Below the pieces are notes generated by a model. The model made no database searches. It was given only the letters and a program-made list of their open reading frames with translations, and was not told the origin of the DNA. The translations under genes and the position numbers were made by a program. This document shows, piece by piece, positions 50,827 through 59,960 of a DNA stretch of 64,000 nucleotides. Origin of the DNA: Palsa-295 sp963785585 (lineage in GTDB: Bacteria > Acidobacteriota > Terriglobia > Acidiferrales > UBA7541); contig CAWAVW010000004.1 of the NCBI GenBank assembly GCA_963785585.1, forward strand, positions 2,728,001 to 2,792,000. The letters run 5' to 3'. Position 1 is the stretch's first letter; every line of letters begins with the position of its first letter.

Positions 50827-53352
50827 ATGCGGGGAATGGCGCGCACGTGGCGGGGCGTTATGCTGCTGGCGATTGGGGCGCTGTTGGTTTTTCCCGATGT
50901 CGCCAGTTCGCAAGAAGCGTCTTCCGCGCCGTCCAATAGGCTTTTGCCGCCGACTTCCTCGCCCGTCGCGGCGTCCGATCCTCACGCACTCTTCCGCCAA
51001 CTGAACGAACTTCGAGTGGACCGCTCGCGGGTGTACACGGTGCACGAACTGAGCCTGGGACGCGATGTGGCGCGGTTCACATTCATGGAAGGCAAGCTGG
51101 CGTTTCTCGAGGCGCTCGACGGGCGGGTGAGCGGCGCGGTGTTTACCGGACACGGACATGTGATCGCGTTGCCGCACGATGCGGGCGAACGGCGGTCGTT
51201 GGTGCGATATCTGGGTGTGCCGATCCTCGACCAGACGTTCTCGAAAGCGTATTTGAGGTTTACCGACGACAGCGCAGCGGAGTTGCTGCGGCAAATCACG
51301 TCGGATGGCGTGGAGGTGGAGGCGAACGCGGAGTTCGCGGACGAATGGGACAGGCTGGCACCGGCGCTGGCGCCGACACACTCGTTGCGCGTGATGGTGG
51401 ACTGGATGGCGAGCGAGCCGGCGCCGTATTTCTACGCGCTGCTGGAGGGCGACCAGAGCGGGACGTTTGAGGTGCTGGTCGATCCGCGGCGCGAAGAGCA
51501 AGTGCTGATCGGGCAAACGCACATTACGCCGAATGGGCCGACGTACGACACGTGGGCGTCGTTCCATTCGCGGGAAACGATCGCCGGGGCGAACGAAACG
51601 TTTGTGCCGGTGCGATACGCGGTTGATTCGACGGTCGGCGAGGACCTGTCGCTCGACGGCAAGACGACGGTGGAGTTGAAAGCGGCGCGCGCGGGAGAGC
51701 GCGTGGTTGCGCTGGAGCTGTCGCGCAATCTTGCGGTGAAGCAAGTCGAGATGGGAGACGGCCGGGCGGTGCCATTTTTCCAAAATGCGGATATGGGCGT
51801 GCGCGACGCGCTGAAATTGGGAAATGACGTTGTGCTGGTGGTCCTGCCCGAGGCGGTACAGGAGGGGCAGGAGATCCGGCTGCAGGTTGCCTATAAAGGA
51901 AGCGTAATCGCCGACGCCGGCAACGGCGTGAAATATGTGGGAGAACGCGGGGCGTGGTACGCGCATACCGGCGGAATCGATTTTGTGCCGTTCGATTTGA
52001 CGTTTCGCTGGCCCAAGCGGTTGACGCTGGTGGCCACGGGAACAAACGTCGAGACGCGGGACGAAGGAGAATGGAAGACGGGCCGGTGGCGGTCGGCACA
52101 GCCGTTCAGTGTGGCGGGATTTAATCTGGGCGAATACAAGAGCGCGACGGCCGGAGGGGCGCCGGAGATTGCGGTGTACGCGAACTCGCAGCTCGAAAAT
52201 GCGATTTCCGAAAAAATAAAAGAGAACACGGTGACGGCGGAGTCGATTGCCGGAAAGACGCCGGACGCGTCGAATGCCGATCCGTATTCGGCTTCGCACC
52301 AGCAGAATCCGACGATCGCGGCGCTACCTCCGAGTCCGGCGAATGTGCTGAAGCAACTGGGGCGCGATGTGGCCGACTCCGTGCAGTTCTTCGAGAAGAT
52401 CAACGGACCTTATCCGTTCGATCATCTGGATGTGGCGCAAATTCCGGGAATGTTCGGACAGGGATGGCCGGAGCTGGTTTATCTATCGACGTACGCATTC
52501 CTGCCTGAGGAAGCGCAGCATCTGGCGGGCATGAACGATTGGGGAATTCACGAAGCGCGCGAACTGATGCCGTTCCACGAAGTGGCGCACCAGTGGTGGG
52601 GAAATGTGGCGGCGGCGCAAACCTATCGCGATGCGTGGCTGCAGGAAGGAATGGCGAATTACCTGGCGCTTCGCTATTCGGATAGCCGCAAACCGGGCGA
52701 ACATCGGATGGGAAAGTGGCTGGAGCATTACCGCGCGGAGTTGCTGTTGAAAGAGCCCGGCAGCACGGCCACTTTGAACGATGCCGGACCGCTGAGCCTG
52801 GGCGTGCGATTGGTTTCGATGCAGCAGCCGCATGCGTACGACGTGATCGTGTATGGCAAGGGGACCTGGGTGATTTACATGCTGGGGGAAATGTTTCGCG
52901 ATCCCCGCGCAAAGGATCCAGACGGAAATTTCGATGCGGTGCTCGAGGACGCGCTGAAGCAATATCGGTTTCGGGCAATGTCCACTGCCGATTTCGAGCG
53001 GATCGTTGAGCAGCACATGAGGCCATCGATGGATTTGGAGCAGAGCGGGCGAATTAACTGGTTCTTCGATGAATGGGTGAATCGAGCGGCGATACCAACG
53101 TACTCGGTGAGTTTCACCGCGAAACCGCGAGGGCAGGAGTTTCAGATTACGGGAACGATTGTGCAGGAGGGCGTGGAAGACACGTTCACCGAGCGCGTGC
53201 CGTTGTATCTGTCGCGGACAGGCGCAAAGCCGGAGCTGTTGGGGAGCGTGGTGACGATGGGGCCGGAAACTTCGTTTCGATTTATCTCGAAAGTGCGGCC
53301 GAGCAAGATTGCGATCGATCCGAATCATACGATCTTGTGCGTGGTGCGGTAA
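50827..53352 (+). CDS. Secreted M1-family (aminopeptidase N-like) metallopeptidase
   Basis: 841 aa. N-terminal signal (GVMLLAIGALLVFPDVASS). A long N-terminal beta-rich region, then the gluzincin catalytic site: HEVAHQWWGN (HExxH) near residue 585 and, downstream, WLQEGMANYLALR (third zinc ligand). The tyrosine region (YDVIVYGKGTWVIYML) and a C-terminal beta domain follow. The exopeptidase GAMEN motif expected before HExxH is not present; the equivalent reads GMFGQGWPELVYLS, so aminopeptidase activity may differ. Acidobacterial M1-like proteins with GWP in this place exist. Stand-alone gene. Confidence 0.85.
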   Translation: MRGMARTWRGVMLLAIGALLVFPDVASSQEASSAPSNRLLPPTSSPVAASDPHALFRQLNELRVDRSRVYTVHELSLGRDVARFTFMEGKLAFLEALDGRVSGAVFTGHGHVIALPHDAGERRSLVRYLGVPILDQTFSKAYLRFTDDSAAELLRQITSDGVEVEANAEFADEWDRLAPALAPTHSLRVMVDWMASEPAPYFYALLEGDQSGTFEVLVDPRREEQVLIGQTHITPNGPTYDTWASFHSRETIAGANETFVPVRYAVDSTVGEDLSLDGKTTVELKAARAGERVVALELSRNLAVKQVEMGDGRAVPFFQNADMGVRDALKLGNDVVLVVLPEAVQEGQEIRLQVAYKGSVIADAGNGVKYVGERGAWYAHTGGIDFVPFDLTFRWPKRLTLVATGTNVETRDEGEWKTGRWRSAQPFSVAGFNLGEYKSATAGGAPEIAVYANSQLENAISEKIKENTVTAESIAGKTPDASNADPYSASHQQNPTIAALPPSPANVLKQLGRDVADSVQFFEKINGPYPFDHLDVAQIPGMFGQGWPELVYLSTYAFLPEEAQHLAGMNDWGIHEARELMPFHEVAHQWWGNVAAAQTYRDAWLQEGMANYLALRYSDSRKPGEHRMGKWLEHYRAELLLKEPGSTATLNDAGPLSLGVRLVSMQQPHAYDVIVYGKGTWVIYMLGEMFRDPRAKDPDGNFDAVLEDALKQYRFRAMSTADFERIVEQHMRPSMDLEQSGRINWFFDEWVNRAAIPTYSVSFTAKPRGQEFQITGTIVQEGVEDTFTERVPLYLSRTGAKPELLGSVVTMGPETSFRFISKVRPSKIAIDPNHTILCVVR

Positions 53353-53706
53353 AAGAGACGGGGAGAGGGGCGCGGGCGATTGGAATTTTCTAATTCATTG
53401 CGGATGAATTTTGTGCCGGATGGCGAGCAGAAATTTTGTTTTCTTCAGCAATTCCAAATGAAAAAATAATTCGTTTCATCTTGCGTCTGTGGCGTCGAGG
53501 TCTTATTCTATGCCCTCCGAAAGACGGACAGGAACACATTCACGCGCTGTTTTCGATCTTGAACGGAAGAATTGTGCTGGTAGAGTGTGTGGCAACTTTT
53601 AGAAATTGAACCGCTGTACCGGGTGGGGCTGGGAACACGGCGGTGTGGCAGGTGAATGGCCCCTCGAGCGGTTTGGAATTTAGAGAATCTAGCACCGGGG
53701 TAATGC
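53353..53706. other. 354-bp upstream region of the respiratory operon
   Basis: No gene found. It contains an A/T-rich stretch (53390-53475) followed by promoter-like boxes at 53481-53509. The remaining ~195 nt form the predicted leader of actC; no recognised riboswitch. Confidence 0.5.
53481..53509 (+). promoter_or_regulatory. Possible promoter of the ACIII-oxidase operon
   Basis: TTGCGT (53481-53486), 17-nt spacer, TATTCT (53504-53509); 4/6 matches in each box. It follows a 90-nt AT-rich stretch, and is the only good candidate in the gap before actC. Confidence 0.35.
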
Positions 53707-55095
53707 GTGGAAACTGAGCTTCCTCACCATTCAGCCAGTGCGGGCGCCGTGCACCCGATACTCGAGCCAGGCCAGAGCCTGGCGAGCGTAACGGATAAGA
53801 TCAGCGACGTCATATTAAAGCGCCCGATCACCAAGGGCTGGGTTTTCGGATTGGCGATCTCGTTCAGCTTGCTGATGTTGCTGAACTTGATGATCGGCTA
53901 CCTGTTGACGGTGGGCGTGGGAATTTGGGGAATCAACATCCCGGTCGGCTGGGGCTTTGCGATCGTCAACTTCGTGTGGTGGATCGGTATCGGCCACGCG
54001 GGAACCCTTATCTCCGCCATTTTGCTGCTCTTGCGCCAGCAATGGCGCACGTCGATTAACCGCTTTGCCGAAGCGATGACGCTGTTCGCGGTGGCTTGCG
54101 CGGGAATGTTCCCCCTGCTGCACATGGGCCGCCCGTGGCTGTTCTACTGGCTGACGCCCTACCCGAATTCGATGTGGCTGTGGCCCCAATTTCGCAGCCC
54201 GCTGGTGTGGGACGTATTCGCGGTAACGACCTATCTGACGGTTTCCCTCCTTTTTTGGTATGTCGGATTGATTCCCGACTTGGCGACGCTGCGGGATAAG
54301 AGCGACAAACGCCCATTGCAGATTATTTATGGGGCGCTGGCGCTGGGTTGGCGCGGTTCGGCGACGCACTGGTTCCGGTATGAGACGGCGTGCCTGCTGC
54401 TGGCGGGCCTGGCGACGCCGCTGGTCGTTTCGGTTCATACGGTTGTGAGCTTTGACTTCTCGGTAGGCCAGCTGGCGGGGTGGCATACGACGATTTTCCC
54501 GCCGTACTTCGTGGCGGGCGCGATTTATTCGGGCTTTGCGATGGTTTTGACGCTGACGATCCCGATTCGCAAGTTCTACCACCTGGAAGGCTACATCACG
54601 ATGCGCCACCTGAATAACATGGCGAAGGTGATGCTGGCGACCGGGCTGATCGTGGCATACGGTTACGTTTTCGAGTTTTTCATGGCGTTTTACAGCGGAA
54701 ACCCATACGACCGGTTTGCGATCCTGAACCGGCTGCATGGACCGTACGCGTTTATGTACTATGCCTTGTGGATCTGTAACATTATCATTCCACAGGCTTT
54801 GTGGTTCAAGAGCATCCGCAATAATGTGTTTGTACTTTTTGTGATTTCGCTGATTGTGAACACCGGCATGTGGCTAGAGCGGTTCGTGATTGTCGTAATC
54901 AGCTTGCACCGGGATTTCCTGCCGTCCTCGTGGGGCATGTACTACCCGACAAGGTGGGACTGGGCGACGTTCCTTGGGACGATTGGCCTGTTCATGACAT
55001 TAATCTTCCTCTTTATGCGCGTGCTGCCGGCGATTTCGATGAACGAGATGCGCGTGCTGGTAGAGGAAACCGATTCGACGAAGCACAAGCACTAG
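53707..55095 (+). CDS. actC: Alternative complex III subunit ActC (NrfD/PsrC-like quinol-binding membrane protein)
   Basis: 462 aa, about 10 TM helices, NrfD/PsrC family. Seen: ITKGWVFGLAISFSLLMLLNL, the GIWGINIPVGWGFAIVNFVWWIGIGHAGT motif, LLRQQWRTSINRFAEAMT, FPLLHMGRPWLFYWL, HTVVSFDFSVGQLAGWHTTIFPPYFVAGA, and NMAKVMLATG. It holds the quinol site of the complex. Start GTG 53707. In the well-studied order ActC lies after ActB; here it comes first, ahead of ActA. Spacing to actA is 17 nt. Confidence 0.93.
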   Translation: METELPHHSASAGAVHPILEPGQSLASVTDKISDVILKRPITKGWVFGLAISFSLLMLLNLMIGYLLTVGVGIWGINIPVGWGFAIVNFVWWIGIGHAGTLISAILLLLRQQWRTSINRFAEAMTLFAVACAGMFPLLHMGRPWLFYWLTPYPNSMWLWPQFRSPLVWDVFAVTTYLTVSLLFWYVGLIPDLATLRDKSDKRPLQIIYGALALGWRGSATHWFRYETACLLLAGLATPLVVSVHTVVSFDFSVGQLAGWHTTIFPPYFVAGAIYSGFAMVLTLTIPIRKFYHLEGYITMRHLNNMAKVMLATGLIVAYGYVFEFFMAFYSGNPYDRFAILNRLHGPYAFMYYALWICNIIIPQALWFKSIRNNVFVLFVISLIVNTGMWLERFVIVVISLHRDFLPSSWGMYYPTRWDWATFLGTIGLFMTLIFLFMRVLPAISMNEMRVLVEETDSTKHKH

Positions 55096-55112
55096 GAGAA
55101 GCGAGCGGTTCG

Positions 55113-55763
55113 ATGGCGCAAATTTTCAGCAAGACAGCGAACATTCTGTCGAAGGCCAGCATTGCCGCGGCTTTGGGCGGCGTGGCGGTGCTGGGCGGCG
55201 TGCTTTACGCGATCATGATGTCGCCGTACTACACGAATGTGAATGTGACGCGGGAGCAGCCGGTTCCCTTTAGCCACAAGCACCATGCGGGCGAGCTGGG
55301 AATCGACTGCCGATACTGCCACACGTCGGTCGAGAAATCGGCGTTTGCTGGCGTGCCACCGACGCAGACTTGCATGACCTGCCATTCGCGGATTTGGACG
55401 AATTCACCGATGCTGGAACCGGTGCGAGCCAGCTATCGCGACGATCAATCGATTTCGTGGACGCGGGTGAATGCGCTGCCGCAATACGTGTATTTCAATC
55501 ACAGCATTCACGTGGCGAAGGGCGTTGGCTGTACGACCTGCCACGGGCAAGTGGCCGAAATGCCGCTGATGTATAAGGCCAACACGCTGTACATGGGCTG
55601 GTGCCTGGAGTGCCATCGAGATCCGGCGAAATTTGTGCGGCCCAAGTCCGAAGTGTTTAACGCGAATTACGTGCCGCCGCCGAATCAATTGGAACTGGGC
55701 CGGCAGCTGGTGAAAGAGTACAAGATTCAAAGCTTGCAGAATTGTTCGACGTGCCACCGGTAA
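55113..55763 (+). CDS. actA: Alternative complex III subunit ActA, pentaheme cytochrome c
   Basis: 216 aa with one N-terminal TM or signal anchor (IAAALGGVAVLGGVLYAIMM) and five CXXCH heme sites: CRYCH, CMTCH, CTTCH, CLECH, CSTCH. Extra histidines (FSHKHHAGE, YFNHSIHVAK) are probably sixth ligands. Passes electrons from the quinol-oxidising part toward ActE or the oxidase on the outer face of the membrane. 19 nt before actB. Confidence 0.95.
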   Translation: MAQIFSKTANILSKASIAAALGGVAVLGGVLYAIMMSPYYTNVNVTREQPVPFSHKHHAGELGIDCRYCHTSVEKSAFAGVPPTQTCMTCHSRIWTNSPMLEPVRASYRDDQSISWTRVNALPQYVYFNHSIHVAKGVGCTTCHGQVAEMPLMYKANTLYMGWCLECHRDPAKFVRPKSEVFNANYVPPPNQLELGRQLVKEYKIQSLQNCSTCHR

Positions 55764-55782
55764 ACGAGAAACGACGAAAACA

Positions 55783-58700
55783 ATGAGCTCTGACTTCAAT
55801 CCGAAACCGGCAAACGTGGTGGACCTGGACGCGGTGCGCGCGAAACTGGCCCAGGAAAATGGAACGCGTTACTGGCAAAGCATGGAAGAATTGTCGGAGA
55901 CGCCGGAATTCCACGATTTTCTGGTAAACGAGTTTGCAGCGCCGGTGAAGGATTCGGCGGAGCTGGGCCGTCGCGATGTGTTGAAGCTCGCGGCTGCTTC
56001 GGCGGCGCTGGCGGGATTGAGCGCTTGCACGAAACTGCCGACGCAAAAGATCGTGCCGTATGTAAAGCCACCGGAAGAAATTATTCCGGGATTGCCGCTG
56101 TATTACGCGACGTCGATGCCGCTGGCTGGAATTGCGTCGGGGCTGCTGGTGGAAAGCCACATGGGCCGGCCGACGAAGATCGAGGGAAACAAGGAACATC
56201 CCGGGAGCCTGGGCGGAACGGACATTTTTTCGCAGTGTTCGACGCTGGGTTTGTACGATCCGGACCGGTCAAAGACGGTGGTGCACGACGGACGGCTAAG
56301 CAGTTGGGAAGCGTTCGTGGCGGAAATGAGCAACGCGACCGACTCGCTCGGGAATCACGGAGCGGGGTTGCGAATTCTGACCGAGATGGTGACGTCGCCG
56401 TCGCTCGCCGCACAGATTCGCGCGGTGCTGGCGCGTTTCCCCGGGGCGAAGTGGCATCAGTTCGAGCCGGTGGGCCGCGACAACGTTCGCGCCGGAGCGC
56501 AACTGGCGTTCGGCAAGCCGGTGAACACGGTTTACAAGTTCGATCAGGCGGATGTGGTGGTGTCGCTCGACGCGGATTTTATAGCGAGCGGCGCGGGACA
56601 TGTGCGCTACGCGCGGGAATTCGCGGAAAGGCGCACGATTGACGGAACGTCGCACCGGTTGAACCGGCTGTATGTGGTGGAAAGCATGCCGACGGCGACG
56701 GGAGCGATTTCGGATCACCGGTTGCCGTTGCGCGCTTCGGATGTGGAGAAGTTCGCGCGCGAGCTGGCGGCAACGACGGGAACGGCAACGCCCGGAGCAA
56801 GCGGCGCGAGCGTGGCGCCGGCGGGCTGGGTCGAGGCTGTGGCGAAGGATTTGGCGGCGCATCACGGTTCGTCGCTGGTGATTGCGGGCGAAGAGCAGCC
56901 GGCGATTGTGCATGCGCTGGCGCACGCGATGAACGCGTCGCTCGGCAACGTGGGCAAGACGGTTTATTACACCGAGCCGCTCGAAGTGAATCCGACGAAC
57001 GGCATCGAGTCATTGAGCGAGCTGGTGACGGACATGCGCGCCGGCAAAGTGGAATTCCTGGTGATCGTGGGCGGAAACCCGGTGTACGAAGCGCCCGCCG
57101 ATCTGGAATTTCTATCGGCATTGAAACAAGTGAAACTGCGCGTCCATTCGGGGCTGTACGACGACGAAACCGCGGAATGGTGCCAGTGGCATATTCCGGC
57201 GACGCACTACCTGGAAATGTGGGGCGATGCGCGCGCGTATGACGGAACGATCAGCTTGATTCAGCCGTTGATTCAGCCGCTTTACGACAATCATTCGGCC
57301 TACGAGATTCTGGCTACGCTGACGAAGGATGCAGGCAAGTCCGGCTTCGAGATGGTGCAGGGCTACTGGCAGTCGCAACATCCGGAGAAAGAAAAATCGT
57401 TTACCGCGTACTGGGAAAAATCGCTGCACGACGGCGTGATGGCCGGAACAGCGCTGCCGGCGATTTCTGTTTCGCCGCGGTCGGATCTAGGGCGGGAAGC
57501 GGCGGGAAGCTCGGTGAGCGGACTGGAACTGGTGTTCCGTCCGGATCCGACGATTTTTGACGGACGTTTTGCGAACAACGGATGGCTGCAGGAATTGCCG
57601 AAACCCAATACGAAACTCACCTGGGACAACGCGGCGATGATCAGCCCCACGACGGCGCAGTTAATGGGCCTGAGCAAGGGTGATTACGTAAAGCTGCAGG
57701 TGGGCGGGCGCGAAGCCGAAGCGGGCGTGCTGGTGGTCCCGGGCCACGCGGATAATTCGGTGACGGCGCATCTGGGTTTTGGGCGCACGCGGTCCGGGAA
57801 TGTAGGCAACGGCCCGGGGTTCAACGCAAACCTGATTCGCACTTCGACGGCGCCGTGGATTTCCGGCGGGCTGACGATCGCGAAGACCGGCAAGACGTTT
57901 TATTTCGCGGTGACGCAGCAGCAATACGTGATCGATCACGGCGGGCAGCCGGAGAATCAGGAAGGCGTGGAAGCGGTGCGCCGCGACCTGATTCGCAAGG
58001 CGACGGTGGAAGAGTTCGAGAAGGATCCGAATTTCGCGCGCGACGAGGAAGAAGTAAGGACGCAGGGCCTGACACTGTATCCCGGCTTCAAGTACGAAGG
58101 GTATTCGTGGGGCATGGCGATCGACCTGAATAAATGCGTCGGCTGCAACGCGTGCGTGGCGGCCTGCGTTTCCGAGAACAATACGCCGGTAGTGGGCAAA
58201 ACGCAGGTGATGAAAGGCCGCGCGATGCACTGGATTCGCGTGGACACCTACTTTAACGGAAGCCTGGAGAACCCCTCGACGTTCTTTGAGCCGATACTGT
58301 GCATGCAGTGCGAAAACGCGCCGTGCGAGGTGGTTTGCCCGGTGGGCGCGACGGTGCATGGCCCTGAGGGCTTGAACGAAATGGTTTACAACCGTTGCGT
58401 GGGCACGCGGTATTGCTCGAACAACTGCCCGTACAAGGTTCGCCGGTTTAACTTTCTGCTGTTCCAGGACTGGACGACGCCCAGTTTGTACGGGATGCGC
58501 AATCCGAACGTGACGGTGCGCAGCCGCGGCGTGATGGAAAAGTGCACGTACTGCGTGCAGCGGATCAATGCGGCCAAGATCCGGTCCGAAGTGGAGAACC
58601 GATCCGTGCAAGACGGCGAAATCGTAACGGCGTGTCAGGGGGCGTGCCCGGCGGACGCGATTGTGTTTGGAAACATCAACGACAAGAACAGCCGCGTATC

Positions 58701-58812
58701 GAAGTTGAAGGCGCAAGTACGGAATTACAGCCTGCTGGACGATTTGAACACGCGCCCGCGCACGACGTATCTGGCGCGAGTGACCAATCCGAACCCTGAG
58801 ATGAAGGCCTAG
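55783..58812 (+). CDS. actB: Alternative complex III subunit ActB, molybdopterin-like/Fe-S protein
   Basis: 1009 aa. N-terminal twin-arginine-like sequence GRRDVLKLAAASAALAGLSAC, with a lipobox cysteine, indicates export and lipid anchoring. Residues about 80-720 form a catalytic-type molybdopterin-reductase fold (B1) without an obvious cofactor ligand; after about 770 there is a ferredoxin-type B2 domain with Cys clusters CVGCNACVAACV, CMQCENAPCEVVC, RCVGTRYCSNNC, KCTYC, and CQGACPAD, enough for three to four clusters. Electron wire from ActC to ActA. Followed by actD after 13 nt. Confidence 0.95.
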   Translation: MSSDFNPKPANVVDLDAVRAKLAQENGTRYWQSMEELSETPEFHDFLVNEFAAPVKDSAELGRRDVLKLAAASAALAGLSACTKLPTQKIVPYVKPPEEIIPGLPLYYATSMPLAGIASGLLVESHMGRPTKIEGNKEHPGSLGGTDIFSQCSTLGLYDPDRSKTVVHDGRLSSWEAFVAEMSNATDSLGNHGAGLRILTEMVTSPSLAAQIRAVLARFPGAKWHQFEPVGRDNVRAGAQLAFGKPVNTVYKFDQADVVVSLDADFIASGAGHVRYAREFAERRTIDGTSHRLNRLYVVESMPTATGAISDHRLPLRASDVEKFARELAATTGTATPGASGASVAPAGWVEAVAKDLAAHHGSSLVIAGEEQPAIVHALAHAMNASLGNVGKTVYYTEPLEVNPTNGIESLSELVTDMRAGKVEFLVIVGGNPVYEAPADLEFLSALKQVKLRVHSGLYDDETAEWCQWHIPATHYLEMWGDARAYDGTISLIQPLIQPLYDNHSAYEILATLTKDAGKSGFEMVQGYWQSQHPEKEKSFTAYWEKSLHDGVMAGTALPAISVSPRSDLGREAAGSSVSGLELVFRPDPTIFDGRFANNGWLQELPKPNTKLTWDNAAMISPTTAQLMGLSKGDYVKLQVGGREAEAGVLVVPGHADNSVTAHLGFGRTRSGNVGNGPGFNANLIRTSTAPWISGGLTIAKTGKTFYFAVTQQQYVIDHGGQPENQEGVEAVRRDLIRKATVEEFEKDPNFARDEEEVRTQGLTLYPGFKYEGYSWGMAIDLNKCVGCNACVAACVSENNTPVVGKTQVMKGRAMHWIRVDTYFNGSLENPSTFFEPILCMQCENAPCEVVCPVGATVHGPEGLNEMVYNRCVGTRYCSNNCPYKVRRFNFLLFQDWTTPSLYGMRNPNVTVRSRGVMEKCTYCVQRINAAKIRSEVENRSVQDGEIVTACQGACPADAIVFGNINDKNSRVSKLKAQVRNYSLLDDLNTRPRTTYLARVTNPNPEMKA

Positions 58813-58825
58813 AACGAGACGAGCG

Positions 58826-59362
58826 ATGAGCGCGACGCCCATTTACGGACTGCTGGCGGAATTCGAAACGCCCGAGCAACTGCTTGCGGCGGCGCAGCGA
58901 ACCCACGATGCGGGATACCGGACGATGGACGCGTATTCGCCGATTCCGGTGGAGGGTTTGGCGGAAGCGGTGGGATTTCGCAGCACGGTGCTGCCGGCAG
59001 TGGTTTTCACCGGCGGACTGCTCGGCGGGCTGACGGGGTTTGGAATGCAGTGGTATGCCAACGTGATCAGCTATCCGATGAACGTGGGCGGCAAGCCGTA
59101 TAACAGCTGGCCGTCGTTCATTCCGATTACCTTTGAGCTGACGGTACTGGGCGCTTCGCTTTGCGCCGTATTCGGATTGCTGGCGATGAACGGATTTCCG
59201 AAGCCGTACCATCCGGTGTTCAATGCGCCGCGATTCGCAATGGCGTCCACGGATAAATTTTTCCTGTGCGTGGAAGCCGCGGACCGGAAATTCGACCTGG
59301 CAAAGACGAAAGACTTTTTGTTGAGCTTGAATCCACATGAGGTTGTTGAGCTTGCGGAGTAA
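58826..59362 (+). CDS. actD: Alternative complex III subunit ActD (DUF3341)
   Basis: 178 aa DUF3341 protein with two TM helices (PAVVFTGGLLGGLTGFGMQW and FELTVLGASLCAVFGLLAM). Seen: N-terminal IYGLLAEFETPEQLLAAA, DAYSPIPVEGLAEA, and GGKPYNSWPSFIPITFE. Structural subunit holding ActC and ActF. Its end overlaps actE by 26 nt. Confidence 0.93.
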   Translation: MSATPIYGLLAEFETPEQLLAAAQRTHDAGYRTMDAYSPIPVEGLAEAVGFRSTVLPAVVFTGGLLGGLTGFGMQWYANVISYPMNVGGKPYNSWPSFIPITFELTVLGASLCAVFGLLAMNGFPKPYHPVFNAPRFAMASTDKFFLCVEAADRKFDLAKTKDFLLSLNPHEVVELAE

Positions 59363-59960
59363 CCAAATTTCGGGAGCGCTGAAAGGCGCGGCTTTCTTGT
59401 GCGGCGTAACGATGCTGCTGGCCGGCTGCCGCCTGGACATGCACATCCAGCCAAAGTATCTGCCCTACCAGCCGACGACGTTTTTCGGGGATGGCCGTTC
59501 GGAACGGCCGGAAATTCCGGGAACGATCGCGCGCGGGCATCTGCATGCGGATGAGCTTTTTTATACCGGTCAGGAAAACGGAGTGGTTGCGGATAAATTT
59601 CCCTTCCCGATCACGCAGACGGATATCGAGCGCGGGCGGCAGCGCTACAACATTTATTGCACGCCGTGCCACGACTACACGGGCAACGGGCATGGAATGA
59701 TCGTGCAGCGCGGCTTTCCGCCGCCGCCGTCGCTGCATATCCAGCGGCTGCGCGAGGCTCCGGCGGGACACTTTTTCGAGGTGATCACCAACGGTTACGG
59801 GGTGATGTACAGCTATGCGGCGCGCGTGGAACCAGCGGACCGTTGGCGGATTGCGGCGTACATTCGCGCGCTGCAATTGAGCGAGCACGCAACGGTTGCG
59901 GATGTGCCGGAAGCGGATCAGCAGAAACTTTCAGAGCAAAAGACAGGGCAGCCACAATGA
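59337..59960 (+). CDS. actE: Alternative complex III subunit ActE, monoheme cytochrome c lipoprotein
   Basis: 207 aa. Lipoprotein signal with lipobox LLAGC, then a single heme site CTPCH in the context YNIYCTPCHDYTGNG, and the methionine-containing GNGHGMIV region. The RWRIAAYIRALQLSE end is typical of class I cytochrome c. Start ATG 59337 inside the actD coding sequence. Ends in a 4-nt overlap with actF. Confidence 0.92.
   Translation: MRLLSLRSNQISGALKGAAFLCGVTMLLAGCRLDMHIQPKYLPYQPTTFFGDGRSERPEIPGTIARGHLHADELFYTGQENGVVADKFPFPITQTDIERGRQRYNIYCTPCHDYTGNGHGMIVQRGFPPPPSLHIQRLREAPAGHFFEVITNGYGVMYSYAARVEPADRWRIAAYIRALQLSEHATVADVPEADQQKLSEQKTGQPQ

Noticed and set aside
50641..52299. Upstream extension of the small DUF5670-like gene to a 607-aa protein
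   Set aside because: The extra part is antisense to the M1-like peptidase; the Shine-Dalgarno and family length support only the 54-aa product.
57661..58842. 393-codon open frame on the - strand
   Set aside because: Antisense to the ferredoxin-type part of actB, where the + strand shows clear Cys clusters.
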